Numbered from the stretch's first letter, positions 22,727 through 31,816 are shown. The stretch: 64,000 nucleotides of DNA from CAWBYL01 sp963793025 (GCA_963793025.1 CAWBYL010000006.1:186001-250000); one strand, 5' to 3'. Numbers and translations: made by a program. Notes: generated by a model not told the origin, from the letters alone.

Positions 22727-24133
22727 ATGGCCGACACACCCACCGCCGCTTTCAGCATCCGCCTGCACGTCCGTCTCGACAACGCCCCTGGTGCTCTCGG
22801 CCGACTGGCCACCGCCATCGGATCGGTGGGCGGGAACATCTGGTCCCTCGAGGGTTTCGAGGCCAAGCGGTCGACGCTCGACGAGGACGTCGTCGTCAAC
22901 TGCACCAGTGAGGCCCACCAGCGGCGGGTCGTCGAAGCCGTGCAGGACGTGGACGGCATCGAGCTGGTCAGCTGGGAGGACCGCACCTTCGCCATGCACG
23001 CCGGCGGCAAGATCGAGACCCTCAGCCGGGTGCCGGTCGGGGACCGCGACGACCTGTCGATGGCGTACACGCCGGGCGTGGCCCGAGTGTGCAAGGCCAT
23101 CGAGGCCGAGCCCCTGCTGGCCCACGACCTCACCATCCGCAAGAACACGGTGGCCATCGTGAGCGACGGCACCGCCGTGCTCGGGCTCGGCGACATCGGC
23201 CCCCTGGGCGCCATGCCCGTGATGGAGGGCAAGGCTCTGCTCTTCAAGGAGTTCGGTGGCGTCGACGGCTTCCCGATCTGCCTCGACACCAAGGACCCCG
23301 AGGAGATCATCGAGACGGTCGCCCGGATCGCCCCCTCCTTCGGTGGCATCAACCTCGAGGACATCGCCGCCCCGGTGTGCTTCGAGGTCGAGGAGCGCCT
23401 GAAGGCGATGCTCGACATCCCCGTCTTCCACGACGACCAGCACGGCACCGCGGTGGTGACGCTGGCCGCGTTGGAGAACGCGCTGAAGATCGTGGACAAG
23501 AAGATGGCCGACCTCACGGTGGTCATCGCCGGGGTCGGTGCCGCCGGTGTGGCCATCGCCAAGATCCTGATGGAGGCCGGCGTGCCCAACGTGATCGGCG
23601 CCGACCGCAAGGGCGCCGTCTACAACGGTCGGGCCGAGCTGAACGTGGCCAAGCAGTGGTTCGCCGAGAACACCAACCCCGACGGGCTCCAGGGTGAGCT
23701 CGGGGCGTTGATGCGAGGCAGCGACCTGTTCATCGGCGTGAGCGGGCCGAACCTCATCACCCGCGACGAGGTGCTGACGATGGCCCCCGATCCGATCGTG
23801 TTCGCCATGGCCAACCCCGATCCGGAGATCAGGCCCGAGGAAGCGGCCGGCGCGGTCGCCGTGATGGCCACCGGGCGCAGCGACTTCCCCAACCAGATCA
23901 ACAACGTGCTGTGCTTCCCGGGCATCTTCCGTGGGGCGCTCGACGCCGGCGCCACCTCCATCACCGAGAACATGAAGCTGGCCGCGGCCGGGGCCATCGC
24001 CTCCGCCGTCTCCGACGCCGACCTCGCTCCCGACCACATCATCCCGTCGGTGTTCGACAAGCGCATCGCCCCGCTGGTGGCCGTCGCCGCCGCCGAGGCG
24101 GCGGTGCGCGACGGCGTCGTCCGCGCCCGGTGA
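22727..24133 (+). CDS. NAD(P)-dependent malic enzyme with N-terminal ACT domain
   Basis: Malic enzyme converts malate to pyruvate and CO2. The ATG at 22727 gives 468 residues. Residues 8-85 form an ACT-like domain (FSIRLHVRLDNAPGALGRLA) that may bind an effector. The catalytic part has SMAYTPGVARVC, HDDQHGTAVV with the metal/acid residues, and the Rossmann motif VIAGVGAAGVAIA. This ACT-malic enzyme layout is known in actinobacteria and firmicutes. A longer reading from 22664 is possible but lacks support. The stop overlaps the next gene by four bases. Confidence 0.92.
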   Translation: MADTPTAAFSIRLHVRLDNAPGALGRLATAIGSVGGNIWSLEGFEAKRSTLDEDVVVNCTSEAHQRRVVEAVQDVDGIELVSWEDRTFAMHAGGKIETLSRVPVGDRDDLSMAYTPGVARVCKAIEAEPLLAHDLTIRKNTVAIVSDGTAVLGLGDIGPLGAMPVMEGKALLFKEFGGVDGFPICLDTKDPEEIIETVARIAPSFGGINLEDIAAPVCFEVEERLKAMLDIPVFHDDQHGTAVVTLAALENALKIVDKKMADLTVVIAGVGAAGVAIAKILMEAGVPNVIGADRKGAVYNGRAELNVAKQWFAENTNPDGLQGELGALMRGSDLFIGVSGPNLITRDEVLTMAPDPIVFAMANPDPEIRPEEAAGAVAVMATGRSDFPNQINNVLCFPGIFRGALDAGATSITENMKLAAAGAIASAVSDADLAPDHIIPSVFDKRIAPLVAVAAAEAAVRDGVVRAR

Positions 24134-24876
24134 CACGGGCAGGCACCGACCGGCGCGTCGAGGCCATCACCTTCGACTTCTGGGACACCCTGATCCGGTC
24201 GGACACCGCGGTGTTCCGCCTGGCCCGTCGGATCGCCGTGGCCGAGACCCTCGCTCGCCACGGTCTCCCGGCCGAGCACGACGCCATCGAGGCCGCCTTC
24301 GACGAGGCGTGGAAGCGGTTCGACAGCTCGTGGGCCCTGAACGAGCAGTTCACCGGCCACCACGCCGCCGAGTCGGTGCTCGACATCCTCGGCCACGACC
24401 CGTCGGCCGAGGTGCGCAAGCAGGTGATCGAGGCCTATCTGGGGTCGGGCGAGAACGTGCAGACGGAGCTCGCCCCCAACGTGGCCGAGACCATCGGCCG
24501 CCTCAAGGACGCCGGGCTGCGGGTCGGGATCATCTGTGATGTGGGCCTCACGCCGTCCACCACGCTGCGGGCCATCCTCGACCGCCACGGTGTCCTGTCG
24601 GCCTTCGACCACTGGTCGTTCTCCGACGAGGTCGGCGTGTACAAGCCCGCCGCCGAGATCTTCCACCACGCCCTCGACGGCCTCGGCGGCATCGAGCCTT
24701 CGCGGGCGGCCCACATCGGGGACCTGCGGCGCACCGACGTCGCCGGCGCCCGCGGCATGGGCATCTTGTCGCTGCGCTACGCCGGGCTGTCCGACGACGA
24801 CGACCCAGCCCACGGCGAGGAGGCCGACGTGGTCGTCCACGACCACGCCGAGCTACCCGCTCTCCTCGGCCTGTAG
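24130..24876 (+). CDS. HAD-superfamily hydrolase
   Basis: The GTG at 24130 overlaps the malic enzyme stop and gives 248 residues. HAD motifs are clear: ITFDFWDTLIR with the nucleophile Asp, GIICDVGLT, the Lys motif VGVYKPAAEIF, and HIGDLRRTDVAGA. The helical cap inserted after motif I suggests a small-molecule phosphatase or haloacid-dehalogenase-like enzyme. Substrate cannot be told. Coupling to malic enzyme is tight but probably not functional evidence. Confidence 0.85.
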   Translation: MTRAGTDRRVEAITFDFWDTLIRSDTAVFRLARRIAVAETLARHGLPAEHDAIEAAFDEAWKRFDSSWALNEQFTGHHAAESVLDILGHDPSAEVRKQVIEAYLGSGENVQTELAPNVAETIGRLKDAGLRVGIICDVGLTPSTTLRAILDRHGVLSAFDHWSFSDEVGVYKPAAEIFHHALDGLGGIEPSRAAHIGDLRRTDVAGARGMGILSLRYAGLSDDDDPAHGEEADVVVHDHAELPALLGL

Positions 24877-24966
24877 CTCCGTCCGACGCGGGCGCTCTCG
24901 TCGCCCGCCGGAGCGACGTCGGTGTGCAACAGTGGCCGCCGCACGTCAGCTATCCGAGGGGGACTC

Positions 24967-25887
24967 GTGCCGATCGATCCGCAGGCCAAGGCCATCATCG
25001 ACTACCTGAGTGACGCCGGCATCACGTTCGACGACACGTCACCGGAGAAGCTGAGGGCCGTCGTCAACGGTGCCGTGCCCAGCCCGATCGAGCTGCACAG
25101 CGTCACCGACCGACCCATCCTCGGACCGGGCGGCGACATCCCGATCCGCATCTACCGGCCCTCTGCCGCCGATGGCTTGCCGGTGGTCACCTTCTTCCAC
25201 GGTGGTGGTTGGGTCTTCGGCAACCTCGACTCCCACGACCACCTCTGCCGGGTGCTGGCCTCGAAGGCCGAGTGCGTGGTGGTGGCGGTCGACTACCGCT
25301 TGGCCCCCGAGGCCCCGTTCCCGGCTGCGGTCGATGACGCCTGGGCCGCGCTCGAGTGGGTGGTGGCCAACGCCGACGAGCTCGGCGTCGACGCCAACCG
25401 GGTGGCGGTGGTCGGCGACAGCGCCGGCGGCAACCTGTCGGCCATCGTCTCGGTGATGGCCCGCGACTCCGAGCACATCGAGCTCGTGCACCAGGCCCTC
25501 GTCTACCCGGTCACCGACGCCACCTGCGACCGGCCGTCCATGACCGACAACGCCGAGGGGTACTTCCTCACCCGTACCGGGATGGAGTGGTTGCACGGCC
25601 AGTACGCCGGCGACGGCGTCGATCCCGAGGACCCGATGCTGTCGCCGATCTTCGCCGACCTCGCCGGGGTGGCTCCGGCCACGGTCATCACCGCCGAGTA
25701 CGACCCGCTGCGTGACCAGGGCGAAGCGTTCGCCGTGGCGCTGGGCGACGCCGGCGTCGAGGTCGACTACGCCTGCTTCGACGGGATGTTCCACGGGTTC
25801 TTCTCCATGGACCTCATGATCGAGCGGGCCAGCGAGGCCCAGGACCAGGTGGCCGAGGCCCTGCGCCAAGCCTTCGCCACCGCCTGA
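24967..25887 (+). CDS. Alpha/beta hydrolase, hormone-sensitive-lipase family
   Basis: The GTG at 24967 has a GAGGGGG ribosome site and gives 306 residues. The oxyanion hole HGGGWVFG, nucleophile elbow GDSAGGN, acid in EYDPLRDQG and His in MFHGFFSM define a bacterial HSL-family carboxylesterase/lipase, usually acting on short acyl esters. No signal peptide, so it is cytoplasmic. Normal length. Confidence 0.9.
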   Translation: MPIDPQAKAIIDYLSDAGITFDDTSPEKLRAVVNGAVPSPIELHSVTDRPILGPGGDIPIRIYRPSAADGLPVVTFFHGGGWVFGNLDSHDHLCRVLASKAECVVVAVDYRLAPEAPFPAAVDDAWAALEWVVANADELGVDANRVAVVGDSAGGNLSAIVSVMARDSEHIELVHQALVYPVTDATCDRPSMTDNAEGYFLTRTGMEWLHGQYAGDGVDPEDPMLSPIFADLAGVAPATVITAEYDPLRDQGEAFAVALGDAGVEVDYACFDGMFHGFFSMDLMIERASEAQDQVAEALRQAFATA

Positions 25888-26010
25888 ACCGGGCGGCCCG
25901 CGGGATCCGGCGCGCGTCGATCAGGGTTTCTCGTGAACCGGTCACTCCGTGACCGGGATCGGGGTCGAGTATCGGGGGCAGGAACCAGCCCCCGACAAGG
26001 AGGACCCCCG

Positions 26011-26874
26011 ATGCTCCCCCGCTCTTCGTATCCCGCCGGTGTGCCCTGTTGGCTCGACCTCGTCGCTCCCGATCCCGACAAGGCCATGCGGTTCTACGCC
26101 GACCTCTTCGGCTGGACCTACGAGGTCCGCACGCCACCCCAGGCGCCGTCGACGTACGCCTACGCACGCCGCGACGGCCTGGTGGCCGCTGGTCTGGGAG
26201 GCCCGCCCGCCGGCGCCGACCCCGCAGGGTGGACCACCTACGTGCGGGTCGATTCCGCCGATGCCACGGCGGCCGCAGTTGAGGCCAATGGCGGCACCGT
26301 GGTCGCCGCGCCCGTGGACATCCCCCGGTCCGGACGAGTCGCCCAGTGCCTCGATCCCCAGGGCGCGCCGATCGGGATATGGCAGCCGAGCGAGCTCCAC
26401 GGGGTCGAGCTGGTCAACGCCCCTGGCGCCTGGAACTTCAGCGAGCTGCACACGCCCGACCCCGAGGGTGCCGTCCGCTTCTACGGTGCCGTGTTCGGCT
26501 GGGTCTGTGACCGCCTGTCGATGGGGCCCGACTCGGAATCCTGGCTGTGGCGGGTCGCGGGCTACGGCGATCACCTGGCCGCCAGCGACCCTGAGATGAA
26601 GGCGCACCTGGAGGCCATGCAAGCCCCTGACGGCTTCACCGACGGGGTGGCGTGGTTGGAGCCCTTCACCGCCGCCGCCGGCGAGGACGCCACCGCCCGC
26701 TGGACGGTGACCTTCGCCGTGGCCGACGCCGACGCGGCCGTCGGCCGGGCCCTCGAGCTCGGAGCCGACGTCGTCACCCCGCTGTTCGACACCGAGTACA
26801 CGCGAGCCTCGATGGTCCGCGACCCGCAGGGGGCGGCGTTCACCCTGAGCGAGTATCGCCCACCGTCGGGCTGA
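26011..26874 (+). CDS. VOC-family protein with two glyoxalase-like domains
   Basis: The ATG at 26011 has a strong AAGGAGGA site and gives 287 residues. Two vicinal-oxygen-chelate halves are visible: WLDLVAPDPDKAMRFYADLFGW at the start and a second beginning FSELHTPDPEGAVRFYGAVFGW. Such proteins act as metal-dependent small-molecule enzymes or antibiotic-binding proteins; the substrate is unknown. Confidence 0.85.
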   Translation: MLPRSSYPAGVPCWLDLVAPDPDKAMRFYADLFGWTYEVRTPPQAPSTYAYARRDGLVAAGLGGPPAGADPAGWTTYVRVDSADATAAAVEANGGTVVAAPVDIPRSGRVAQCLDPQGAPIGIWQPSELHGVELVNAPGAWNFSELHTPDPEGAVRFYGAVFGWVCDRLSMGPDSESWLWRVAGYGDHLAASDPEMKAHLEAMQAPDGFTDGVAWLEPFTAAAGEDATARWTVTFAVADADAAVGRALELGADVVTPLFDTEYTRASMVRDPQGAAFTLSEYRPPSG

Positions 26875-26920
26875 CCCGTGCCCGTGGTCGGTGACCGCCC
26901 GATCGATCTCGCGACCCTCC

Positions 26921-26926
26921 TACGCT
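26921..26926 (+). promoter_or_regulatory. -10 box of a leaderless MmcQ-like gene
   Basis: TACGCT lies 7 bases before ATG 26934 and only 1 base before the alternative GTG at 26928, favouring the ATG as the start. Confidence 0.5.
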
Positions 26927-26933
26927 GGTGGCG

Positions 26934-27341
26934 ATGGTGACCATCGAGGACGTCGAGGCGATGATCGCGTTGCTGCCCGAGGTCACGGTCGGGGCCCGGT
27001 ACGGGAACCGGACGTGGCTCGTCGGCGGCAAGGGCTTCGCCTGGGAGCGGCCCTTCAGCAAGGCCGACATCCGGCGCTTCGGCGACGAGACGCCACCGAC
27101 CGGCCCGATCCTCGCCCTCTCGGTCGAGGACCTCGGTGACAAGGAGGCGGTGCTGGCCGCCCGGCACCGTGGCGTGTTCACCATCGAGCACTTCAACGGC
27201 TTCCCCGCCGTGCTCGTCCAGCTCGACAAGGTCGCCCCCGGCGTCCTGCGGGAGGCGATCACCGACGCCTGGTTGGTGCACGCGCCCCCGGCGGTGGCCG
27301 AGGAGTTCCTCGCTGCCGAGCGGGCCGCCCGCCGCCACTGA
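26934..27341 (+). CDS. MmcQ/YjbR-family DNA-binding-like protein
   Basis: 135 residues from ATG 26934. The sequence (VEAMIALLPEVTVGARYGNR, then TWLVGGKGFAWERP) and the C-terminal ITDAWLVHAPPAVAEEFLA match the MmcQ/YjbR family, a CyaY-like fold of uncertain role. It is cytoplasmic and stands alone under its own promoter. Confidence 0.75.
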   Translation: MVTIEDVEAMIALLPEVTVGARYGNRTWLVGGKGFAWERPFSKADIRRFGDETPPTGPILALSVEDLGDKEAVLAARHRGVFTIEHFNGFPAVLVQLDKVAPGVLREAITDAWLVHAPPAVAEEFLAAERAARRH

Positions 27342-27378
27342 GGCCGCGGTTCCCGAGGCGGCCCACCCTGCCCACCGG

Positions 27379-27384
27379 TACGGT
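27379..27384 (+). promoter_or_regulatory. -10 box of a leaderless P450 transcript
   Basis: TACGGT lies 6 bases before ATG 27391 with no ribosome site between. Confidence 0.5.
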
Positions 27385-27390
27385 CTCGCC

Positions 27391-28695
27391 ATGTCGCCGT
27401 CGCCCAGCCTCCCCGTAAGTCCCGTGCCGCCGGTGGCGTCGACCTCGCTCCCGTGGGACGCCGAGATGGCCGACCCCGTGGCCGAGATCGCCCGAGCCCG
27501 CGAGGTCCACGGCGACACGTTCGTGGTCGACGGCCCCGACCGACCCACCCTGTTCCTCTTCTCGCCCGAAGGGGTGCGCAGCTTCTACGAGCTGGCCGAG
27601 GCCGACGCCAGCAAGGGGGTGGCCGACTGGATGATGCTCATCCGCAAGCTGCCCGAGGAGCTGTTCGACGGGCGCCGGACGTTCCCCCACGAGCTGTTCG
27701 GGCGCGACGACACCCGCAACTACCTGGCCCACCTCGATGCTGCGATCGACGTGGCCTTCGCCGAGATGGGTGACGAGGGCACCATCGACGTGTTCGCCTT
27801 CACCCGGCGCCTCGGTCACCGCATGGGCCTGGCCAGCTGGGCCGGCGAGGAGCCCTCCACCGCCGCCCGGTTCGACCAGCTCGTCGACGCCCTCGACGAG
27901 CTCGACGGCTCCGATGCCTTCGTCCATCCCGAGGCCATGCGGCTCGTGGCCGACGGCGGCAAGCAGGCCGAGCGGGCCGCCATGCTCGTGGTGGAGGACC
28001 TGCTCGCCTCCACCGTCGACGCCCGTGATGCCATGGCCCCCGGGGACCGGCCCGACGACCTCTTCGCCCGGATCATGGACCGGTGGCAGGACGAGCCCGA
28101 GCCCGCCCGCCACGTGGGCATCGCCCGAGACGTGATCCTCGTCCACCTCGGCTCCATGTCGAACCTGTTCGCCGCCTCGGGCTGGATGATCGCCCAGCTG
28201 GCGCTGCACCCGGACCTGCTGGCGCGGGTGCGCGACGGGGATGCCGGGCTGGCCGAGCGGTGCGCGCTGGAGTCCACCCGCATCGGCCAACGCTCGATCA
28301 TGTTGCGGGCGGTGCTCGCTCCCTGCACGGTGCGGGACGAGGAGCGCTCCTACGCCGTGGCGCCGGGCGCCCAGATCGCCACGTTGCTGCCGCTGACGAA
28401 CACCACATCGGCCCCCGACCTGGCCGCCTACGACCCGGAGCGTTGGGCCCGGCGCCGACTGAAGGACGATCCCGACCTGGCGGCTCGCGAGCTGGTGACC
28501 ACGTTCGGTCACGGGGAGCACACCTGCCCGGCCCAGCCCTTCTCCCTCGCCGCCATGTGCCGGGCCACCCAGCGCCTGGTGCAGACCTACGAGGTCGATC
28601 CCGAGTTCACCGCCGTCGTCCCCCTGGCCGTGCAGATCGGCGGGGTGGCCCGCAGCCAGGAACCGTGTCGGCTGCGCTACCGGCGCAGGGGCTGA
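27391..28695 (+). CDS. Cytochrome P450
   Basis: 434 residues from ATG 27391. The haem-thiolate loop is FGHGEHTCPAQPF, with the ligand Cys but Ala where Gly is usual. The K-helix ExxR is present as ESTR. The I-helix reads GSMSNLFAAS rather than the usual AGxxT, so proton delivery or function may differ (closer to CYP51/CYP7-like or isomerase-type P450s). No membrane anchor. No ferredoxin or reductase gene is adjacent, so the redox partner is unknown. Confidence 0.85.
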   Translation: MSPSPSLPVSPVPPVASTSLPWDAEMADPVAEIARAREVHGDTFVVDGPDRPTLFLFSPEGVRSFYELAEADASKGVADWMMLIRKLPEELFDGRRTFPHELFGRDDTRNYLAHLDAAIDVAFAEMGDEGTIDVFAFTRRLGHRMGLASWAGEEPSTAARFDQLVDALDELDGSDAFVHPEAMRLVADGGKQAERAAMLVVEDLLASTVDARDAMAPGDRPDDLFARIMDRWQDEPEPARHVGIARDVILVHLGSMSNLFAASGWMIAQLALHPDLLARVRDGDAGLAERCALESTRIGQRSIMLRAVLAPCTVRDEERSYAVAPGAQIATLLPLTNTTSAPDLAAYDPERWARRRLKDDPDLAARELVTTFGHGEHTCPAQPFSLAAMCRATQRLVQTYEVDPEFTAVVPLAVQIGGVARSQEPCRLRYRRRG

Positions 28696-28732
28696 CCGCG
28701 CCCGGCCGCCGCCGCATCACCGGGCACGCCGG

Positions 28733-29131
28733 TCAGCGTTTGCCCTTCGACCCGTTCAGGGCCACCGCGGCGAGCACGAGCTCCTTGAACGCGGCCTCGT
28801 CGATCTCGTCACCCTCGTGGAAGTCGATGGCCCGTCGCGTGTTCCCCTCGAGGCTGGAGTTGAACAGACCGGCGGGATCGTCCAGCGAGGCGCCCTTGAA
28901 GAACGTCGCCTTCACCGCCGCCTTGTACGTCTCGCCGGTGCAGATGATCCCGTTGTGTTCCCACGTCGGGACACCTCGCCACTTCCACTCCTCGACGACC
29001 TCCGGATCAGCTTCTTTCACCAGGGCTCGGAGCCGGCCGAGCATCTCGCCCCGCCAGTCGCCGAGCTCCTCGATGCGAGCGTCGATCAACTGAGACGGAG
29101 AGCTGCTGTCCTGCGGTTCGGTCTTGGCCAT
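28733..29131 (-). CDS. DUF1801 family protein
   Basis: 132 residues; the ATG at 29131 has AAGGAG upstream. The segment EWKWRGVPTWEHNGIICTGE with KATFFKGASLDDPAGLFNSS matches the YdhG/DUF1801 (SufE-like fold) family, small cytoplasmic proteins of unknown role. It is convergent with the P450 gene. Confidence 0.8.
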   Translation of the reverse strand: MAKTEPQDSSSPSQLIDARIEELGDWRGEMLGRLRALVKEADPEVVEEWKWRGVPTWEHNGIICTGETYKAAVKATFFKGASLDDPAGLFNSSLEGNTRRAIDFHEGDEIDEAAFKELVLAAVALNGSKGKR

Positions 29132-29273
29132 TCCTGCTCCTTCGCCGGCATGCGTCGAGCCGCCCTCCCGAGGCGGTTCGGGACGGACCGTGAACGTTGC
29201 GATCCTACGGCGGGCGCGAGCGGCGGTCAGGTGGCGAGTGGATGGGCGCTCGCCGCGGCGATCCGACTCGTGG

Positions 29274-29783
29274 TCACCCGGTGACGGTCAGGTCCGTCCT
29301 CATGCCGTTGGCGTAGTGGCCCTCGAGGTTGCAGATGAGCACGTAGTGACCGGGCGTCATGTCGTCGACGGTGAAGATCCTGGTGGTGCCGGGCTCGAAG
29401 TCGGGGTCGCCCGTCTCCCCGATGTTGTCGTCCTCGCTCACCTTGTTGGCTCCCGTCGCCACCGGCACCGGAGGGTCACCGGCGTCGGTGAGGGGGAGCT
29501 CGTCGGCGGGCGTGTCGGTCTGCAGCACCAGCATCTCGTGGACCATGGTGCCGCCGTTGAGGACCTTGAAGGTGACGTCACCGGCGGGAACGGTGGGCTC
29601 GGTGTCGACGTGCCATTGCCCCACTTCGACGACGAGAGTCGAGGAGTGGCTGGCGGAGGCGTCTGATCCCGTGGAGGCCACGATCACGGCGATGGCCACG
29701 ATCCCGACCAGGACCACCACGGTGAGGGCTCCGAAGATGGGAAGGAACGTCGGAACGGATCGTCTGGCACCTGGCTCGTTCAT
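29274..29783 (-). CDS. Membrane-anchored cupredoxin
   Basis: 169 residues: one N-terminal transmembrane helix (about 15-37) and an extracytoplasmic beta-sandwich. Copper ligands are apparent: His in MVHEMLVLQ, then Cys, His and Met in ICNLEGHYANGM, the type 1 copper pattern. It probably carries electrons or binds copper at the outer membrane face. The nearby caa3 oxidase locus (35-45 kb) is a possible partner, but there is no operon link. Confidence 0.82.
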   Translation of the reverse strand: MNEPGARRSVPTFLPIFGALTVVVLVGIVAIAVIVASTGSDASASHSSTLVVEVGQWHVDTEPTVPAGDVTFKVLNGGTMVHEMLVLQTDTPADELPLTDAGDPPVPVATGANKVSEDDNIGETGDPDFEPGTTRIFTVDDMTPGHYVLICNLEGHYANGMRTDLTVTG

Positions 29784-29987
29784 GAGGCCGCCTCGGTGGA
29801 TCGTGCCCGCCGGTCGGCTTCCCCTTCGCCGCCGTCGAGCTGGGTAGACGTCTCACCTTACGGTCTGGTCGCCTCGGATGACCCGAAAACCGTCGGAGTG
29901 GCGCCGCAGCCGTCTGGCGGCCCTGGGCAGCCCGGACAGGGGCGGAGTGCCACAGTGGTTCATGACCCTGACCACGGCGGTGCTGGC

Positions 29988-30194
29988 ATGAGCAGCGCGG
30001 ACCTCGAGGGAGATCTGTACTCGTACCTGCGGGGGGTGCGGGAGACCCTCGTGTGGAAGCGGGACGGGCTCGGTGAGTACGACATCCGCCGGCCGTTGAC
30101 CCCGACTGGCACGAACCTGCTCGGCCTGGTCAAGCACAGCGCCGTCACCGAGGTGCGGTACTTCGGAGAGGTGTTCGGCCGTCCCCACCACTGA
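29988..30194 (+). pseudogene. Truncated DinB-family protein
   Basis: 68 residues from ATG 29988. They match the first helical part of actinobacterial DinB/DUF664-like proteins (VWKRDGLGEYDIRRPLTPTG, TNLLGLVKH, RYFGEVFGRP) but stop where the family normally continues for about 100 more residues. None of the three frames downstream restores the missing part, so it is a truncation rather than a simple frameshift. The metal-binding His of the N-terminal part (VKHS) is present, the later ones are lost. Confidence 0.65.
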
Positions 30195-30358
30195 CACGAG
30201 GTGGTGGCGTGAGCACCATGACCGGGTGGAAGCGGCCGCCCGCCTCGCCGCCGACAGCTGACCAGCGCCGGCCTCCACGACGCTCGGCTGCCACCTCCTC
30301 GTGCCCGTCACGGCCAGCGCAGTGGCGAACTCGTGGGTCGGTCAGCGGTCCCGCTTCG

Positions 30359-30364
30359 TACGCT
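30359..30364 (+). promoter_or_regulatory. -10 box of a leaderless yqeY-like transcript
   Basis: TACGCT lies 7 bases before GTG 30372, deciding for this start over an in-frame GTG/ATG-like start at 30333 that lies upstream of the box. Confidence 0.5.
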
Positions 30365-30371
30365 GCCCGAC

Positions 30372-30719
30372 GTGACCACCAGGCGAGCGCCCGACATCCG
30401 CGCGACCCTGCGCGTCCATCTGAAGGAACGAATGGTCGCCCGCGATGCGGCGGGGGTGCGAGCGCTGCGGGTGGCGATCGCCGCCATCGAGAACGCGGAG
30501 GCACAACCCATCGACACGCTCCCGGAGCTCCCGGTCGGGGCAGCTGCGTCGTCGGAGGTCTCCCGCCGCATCGTCACCGACGACGAAGCCCGCACTCTCG
30601 TCGCCGCCGAGATCGACGATCTGCTCACATCGGCCCGCCTCTACGAGTCGCTCGGCGAATCCGACAGGTCGACCGAGCTCGACCACCAGGTCGCAGTCCT
30701 CCGGACAGTCCTCGACTGA
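30372..30719 (+). CDS. YqeY/GatB-like protein
   Basis: 115 residues from GTG 30372. The N-terminus (DIRATLRVHLKERMVARDAA, then GVRALRVAIAAIENAEA) matches the YqeY family, related to the tail domain of GatB; role unclear, perhaps tRNA-linked. The C-terminal third is shorter than in typical YqeY (about 150 residues). Confidence 0.7.
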   Translation: MTTRRAPDIRATLRVHLKERMVARDAAGVRALRVAIAAIENAEAQPIDTLPELPVGAAASSEVSRRIVTDDEARTLVAAEIDDLLTSARLYESLGESDRSTELDHQVAVLRTVLD

Positions 30720-31066
30720 CCCATCGCGGTCCGGGCGACCTACCACAAGTGACGGTGGCGGGGTGCCTGCGCACGGCTCTGCTGTCGCACGTGGTCAGTA
30801 GGTTCGGGTGACGGACGAGAAGGGGTGCCGGGTGCGCACGTGACCGCCGTCGACGTCGCTCGGGTGTCGATCGGCTCCGGTGTCTTCGCCCAGCCGCGGC
30901 TGACCGCTTCCGCCGGGCTCGGCACGACTCCGAGTACTTCGACCCCGATCGCCCAGTGGAGAAGACCGAGGACGATGCCGGGTGGGCCATGGAGAATGCA
31001 TTGGAACCGTCGAGGCGTGGAGCGTCTGCTCTCCTTCGGTAGTCCTTGCAGGACCTTGAAGAACTC
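30720..31066. other. 347-base stretch with no convincing gene
   Basis: No complete gene is evident. A plus-strand segment at 30902-31042 reads DRFRRARHDSEYFDPDRPVE and on to a stop, with an amino-acid composition more protein-like than its surroundings, but no start or family was found. It may be the tail of a decayed gene. The region lies between yqeY and the convergent nuclease gene. Confidence 0.3.
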
Positions 31067-31576
31067 TCACCCCACCCCAGGTGGGTCCTCGAGGTAGTTG
31101 GCCGCAAGACGCAGGAGCTCGGGGCTGTCCCGCATTTTCCCGATCGCCGAGTTGCAATGCAAGCACAGGAGACCCCGTACCTGGCCGGTCACGTGGTTGT
31201 GGTCGACGTGTAGCCGGCCACCTCCGTCGCGACTTCGGGGGTGGGGCTTGGGCGGCGCTCCGCAGATCGCACAGCCGCCGCCCTGTCGCTCGGCGATGCG
31301 GGCGATCTCAGTTGGTGAGAGCCCATACTTCGCGGCCACCCTCGCCCGGTCGTACTCCCGCCGTTGCAACAGCTGCTCCTCGGTCGGCGGTGGAGCCTTG
31401 GCGTTCCGCTCGTTGTTCTCCGCTCGACAGCAGGGCTTGCACCTCGACTGCGTGAAGTGGCGGCCGGGATTCCGTGCGTCTCGGTAGAAGTCGCTCACCG
31501 GAAGGATCCGGCGACACCTCGAGCACAGCGCTTCGTTCCGGCCTACGCCGAGCGATCCCGAGTCAGATTCCGTCAC
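31067..31576 (-). CDS. HNH/endonuclease-VII-type nuclease
   Basis: 169 residues from a GTG. An N-terminal zinc ribbon (CSRCRRILPVSDFY with CKPC) is followed by a linker and the recombination endonuclease VII core: CAICG, LHVDHNHVTGQVRGLLC and LHCNSAIGKMRDSPE. The family is common in phages and mobile elements, where it cuts branched DNA; chromosomal copies are often orphan remnants. It lies just downstream of the tRNA-Phe gene, a usual integration site, but no integrase or attachment repeat was found. Confidence 0.82.
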   Translation of the reverse strand: MTESDSGSLGVGRNEALCSRCRRILPVSDFYRDARNPGRHFTQSRCKPCCRAENNERNAKAPPPTEEQLLQRREYDRARVAAKYGLSPTEIARIAERQGGGCAICGAPPKPHPRSRDGGGRLHVDHNHVTGQVRGLLCLHCNSAIGKMRDSPELLRLAANYLEDPPGVG

Positions 31577-31712
31577 CCCGGGATCCTCTGCCGGGGGTGT
31601 GACAGTCAGTCGGCACGGTCAGGGACCACCAGTGAGACCGTCGCCGCAACGGGCCAGTGAACCGAGCGCGAAAAGAGCGCGACACGGTCCCAGAAGTGGT
31701 CCTGAAAACGCA

Positions 31713-31739
31713 CGAAACCCCTGCTGAGCAGGGGTTTCG
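31713..31739 (-). terminator. Terminator of the tRNA operon
   Basis: A perfect 13-base stem with a minimal loop, AAACCCC/GGGGTTT at its base, followed on the minus strand by TGCGTTTTC. It stands 4 bases after the tRNA-Phe discriminator, where the tRNA operon should end. Confidence 0.8.
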
Positions 31740-31743
31740 CAAG

Positions 31744-31816
31744 TGGTCGGGACCGGCGTCGATCCGGTGACCTATCGCTTTTCAGGCGACCGCTCTGCCA
31801 ACTGAGCTACCCGACC
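31744..31816 (-). tRNA. tRNA-Phe (GAA)
   Basis: Cloverleaf on the minus strand: acceptor GGTCGGG/CCCGACC, D-arm GCTCAGTTGGCAGAGC, anticodon stem GTCGC/GCGAT with loop CTGAAAA (anticodon GAA), T-arm ACCGG ATCGACG CCGGT. CCA is not encoded. Last gene of a three-tRNA operon. Confidence 0.95.

Noticed and set aside
31577..31743. Attachment-site repeat of the tRNA-Phe 3' end
   Set aside because: No second copy of the tRNA end is found in the neighbouring sequence; only the terminator palindrome is repetitive.
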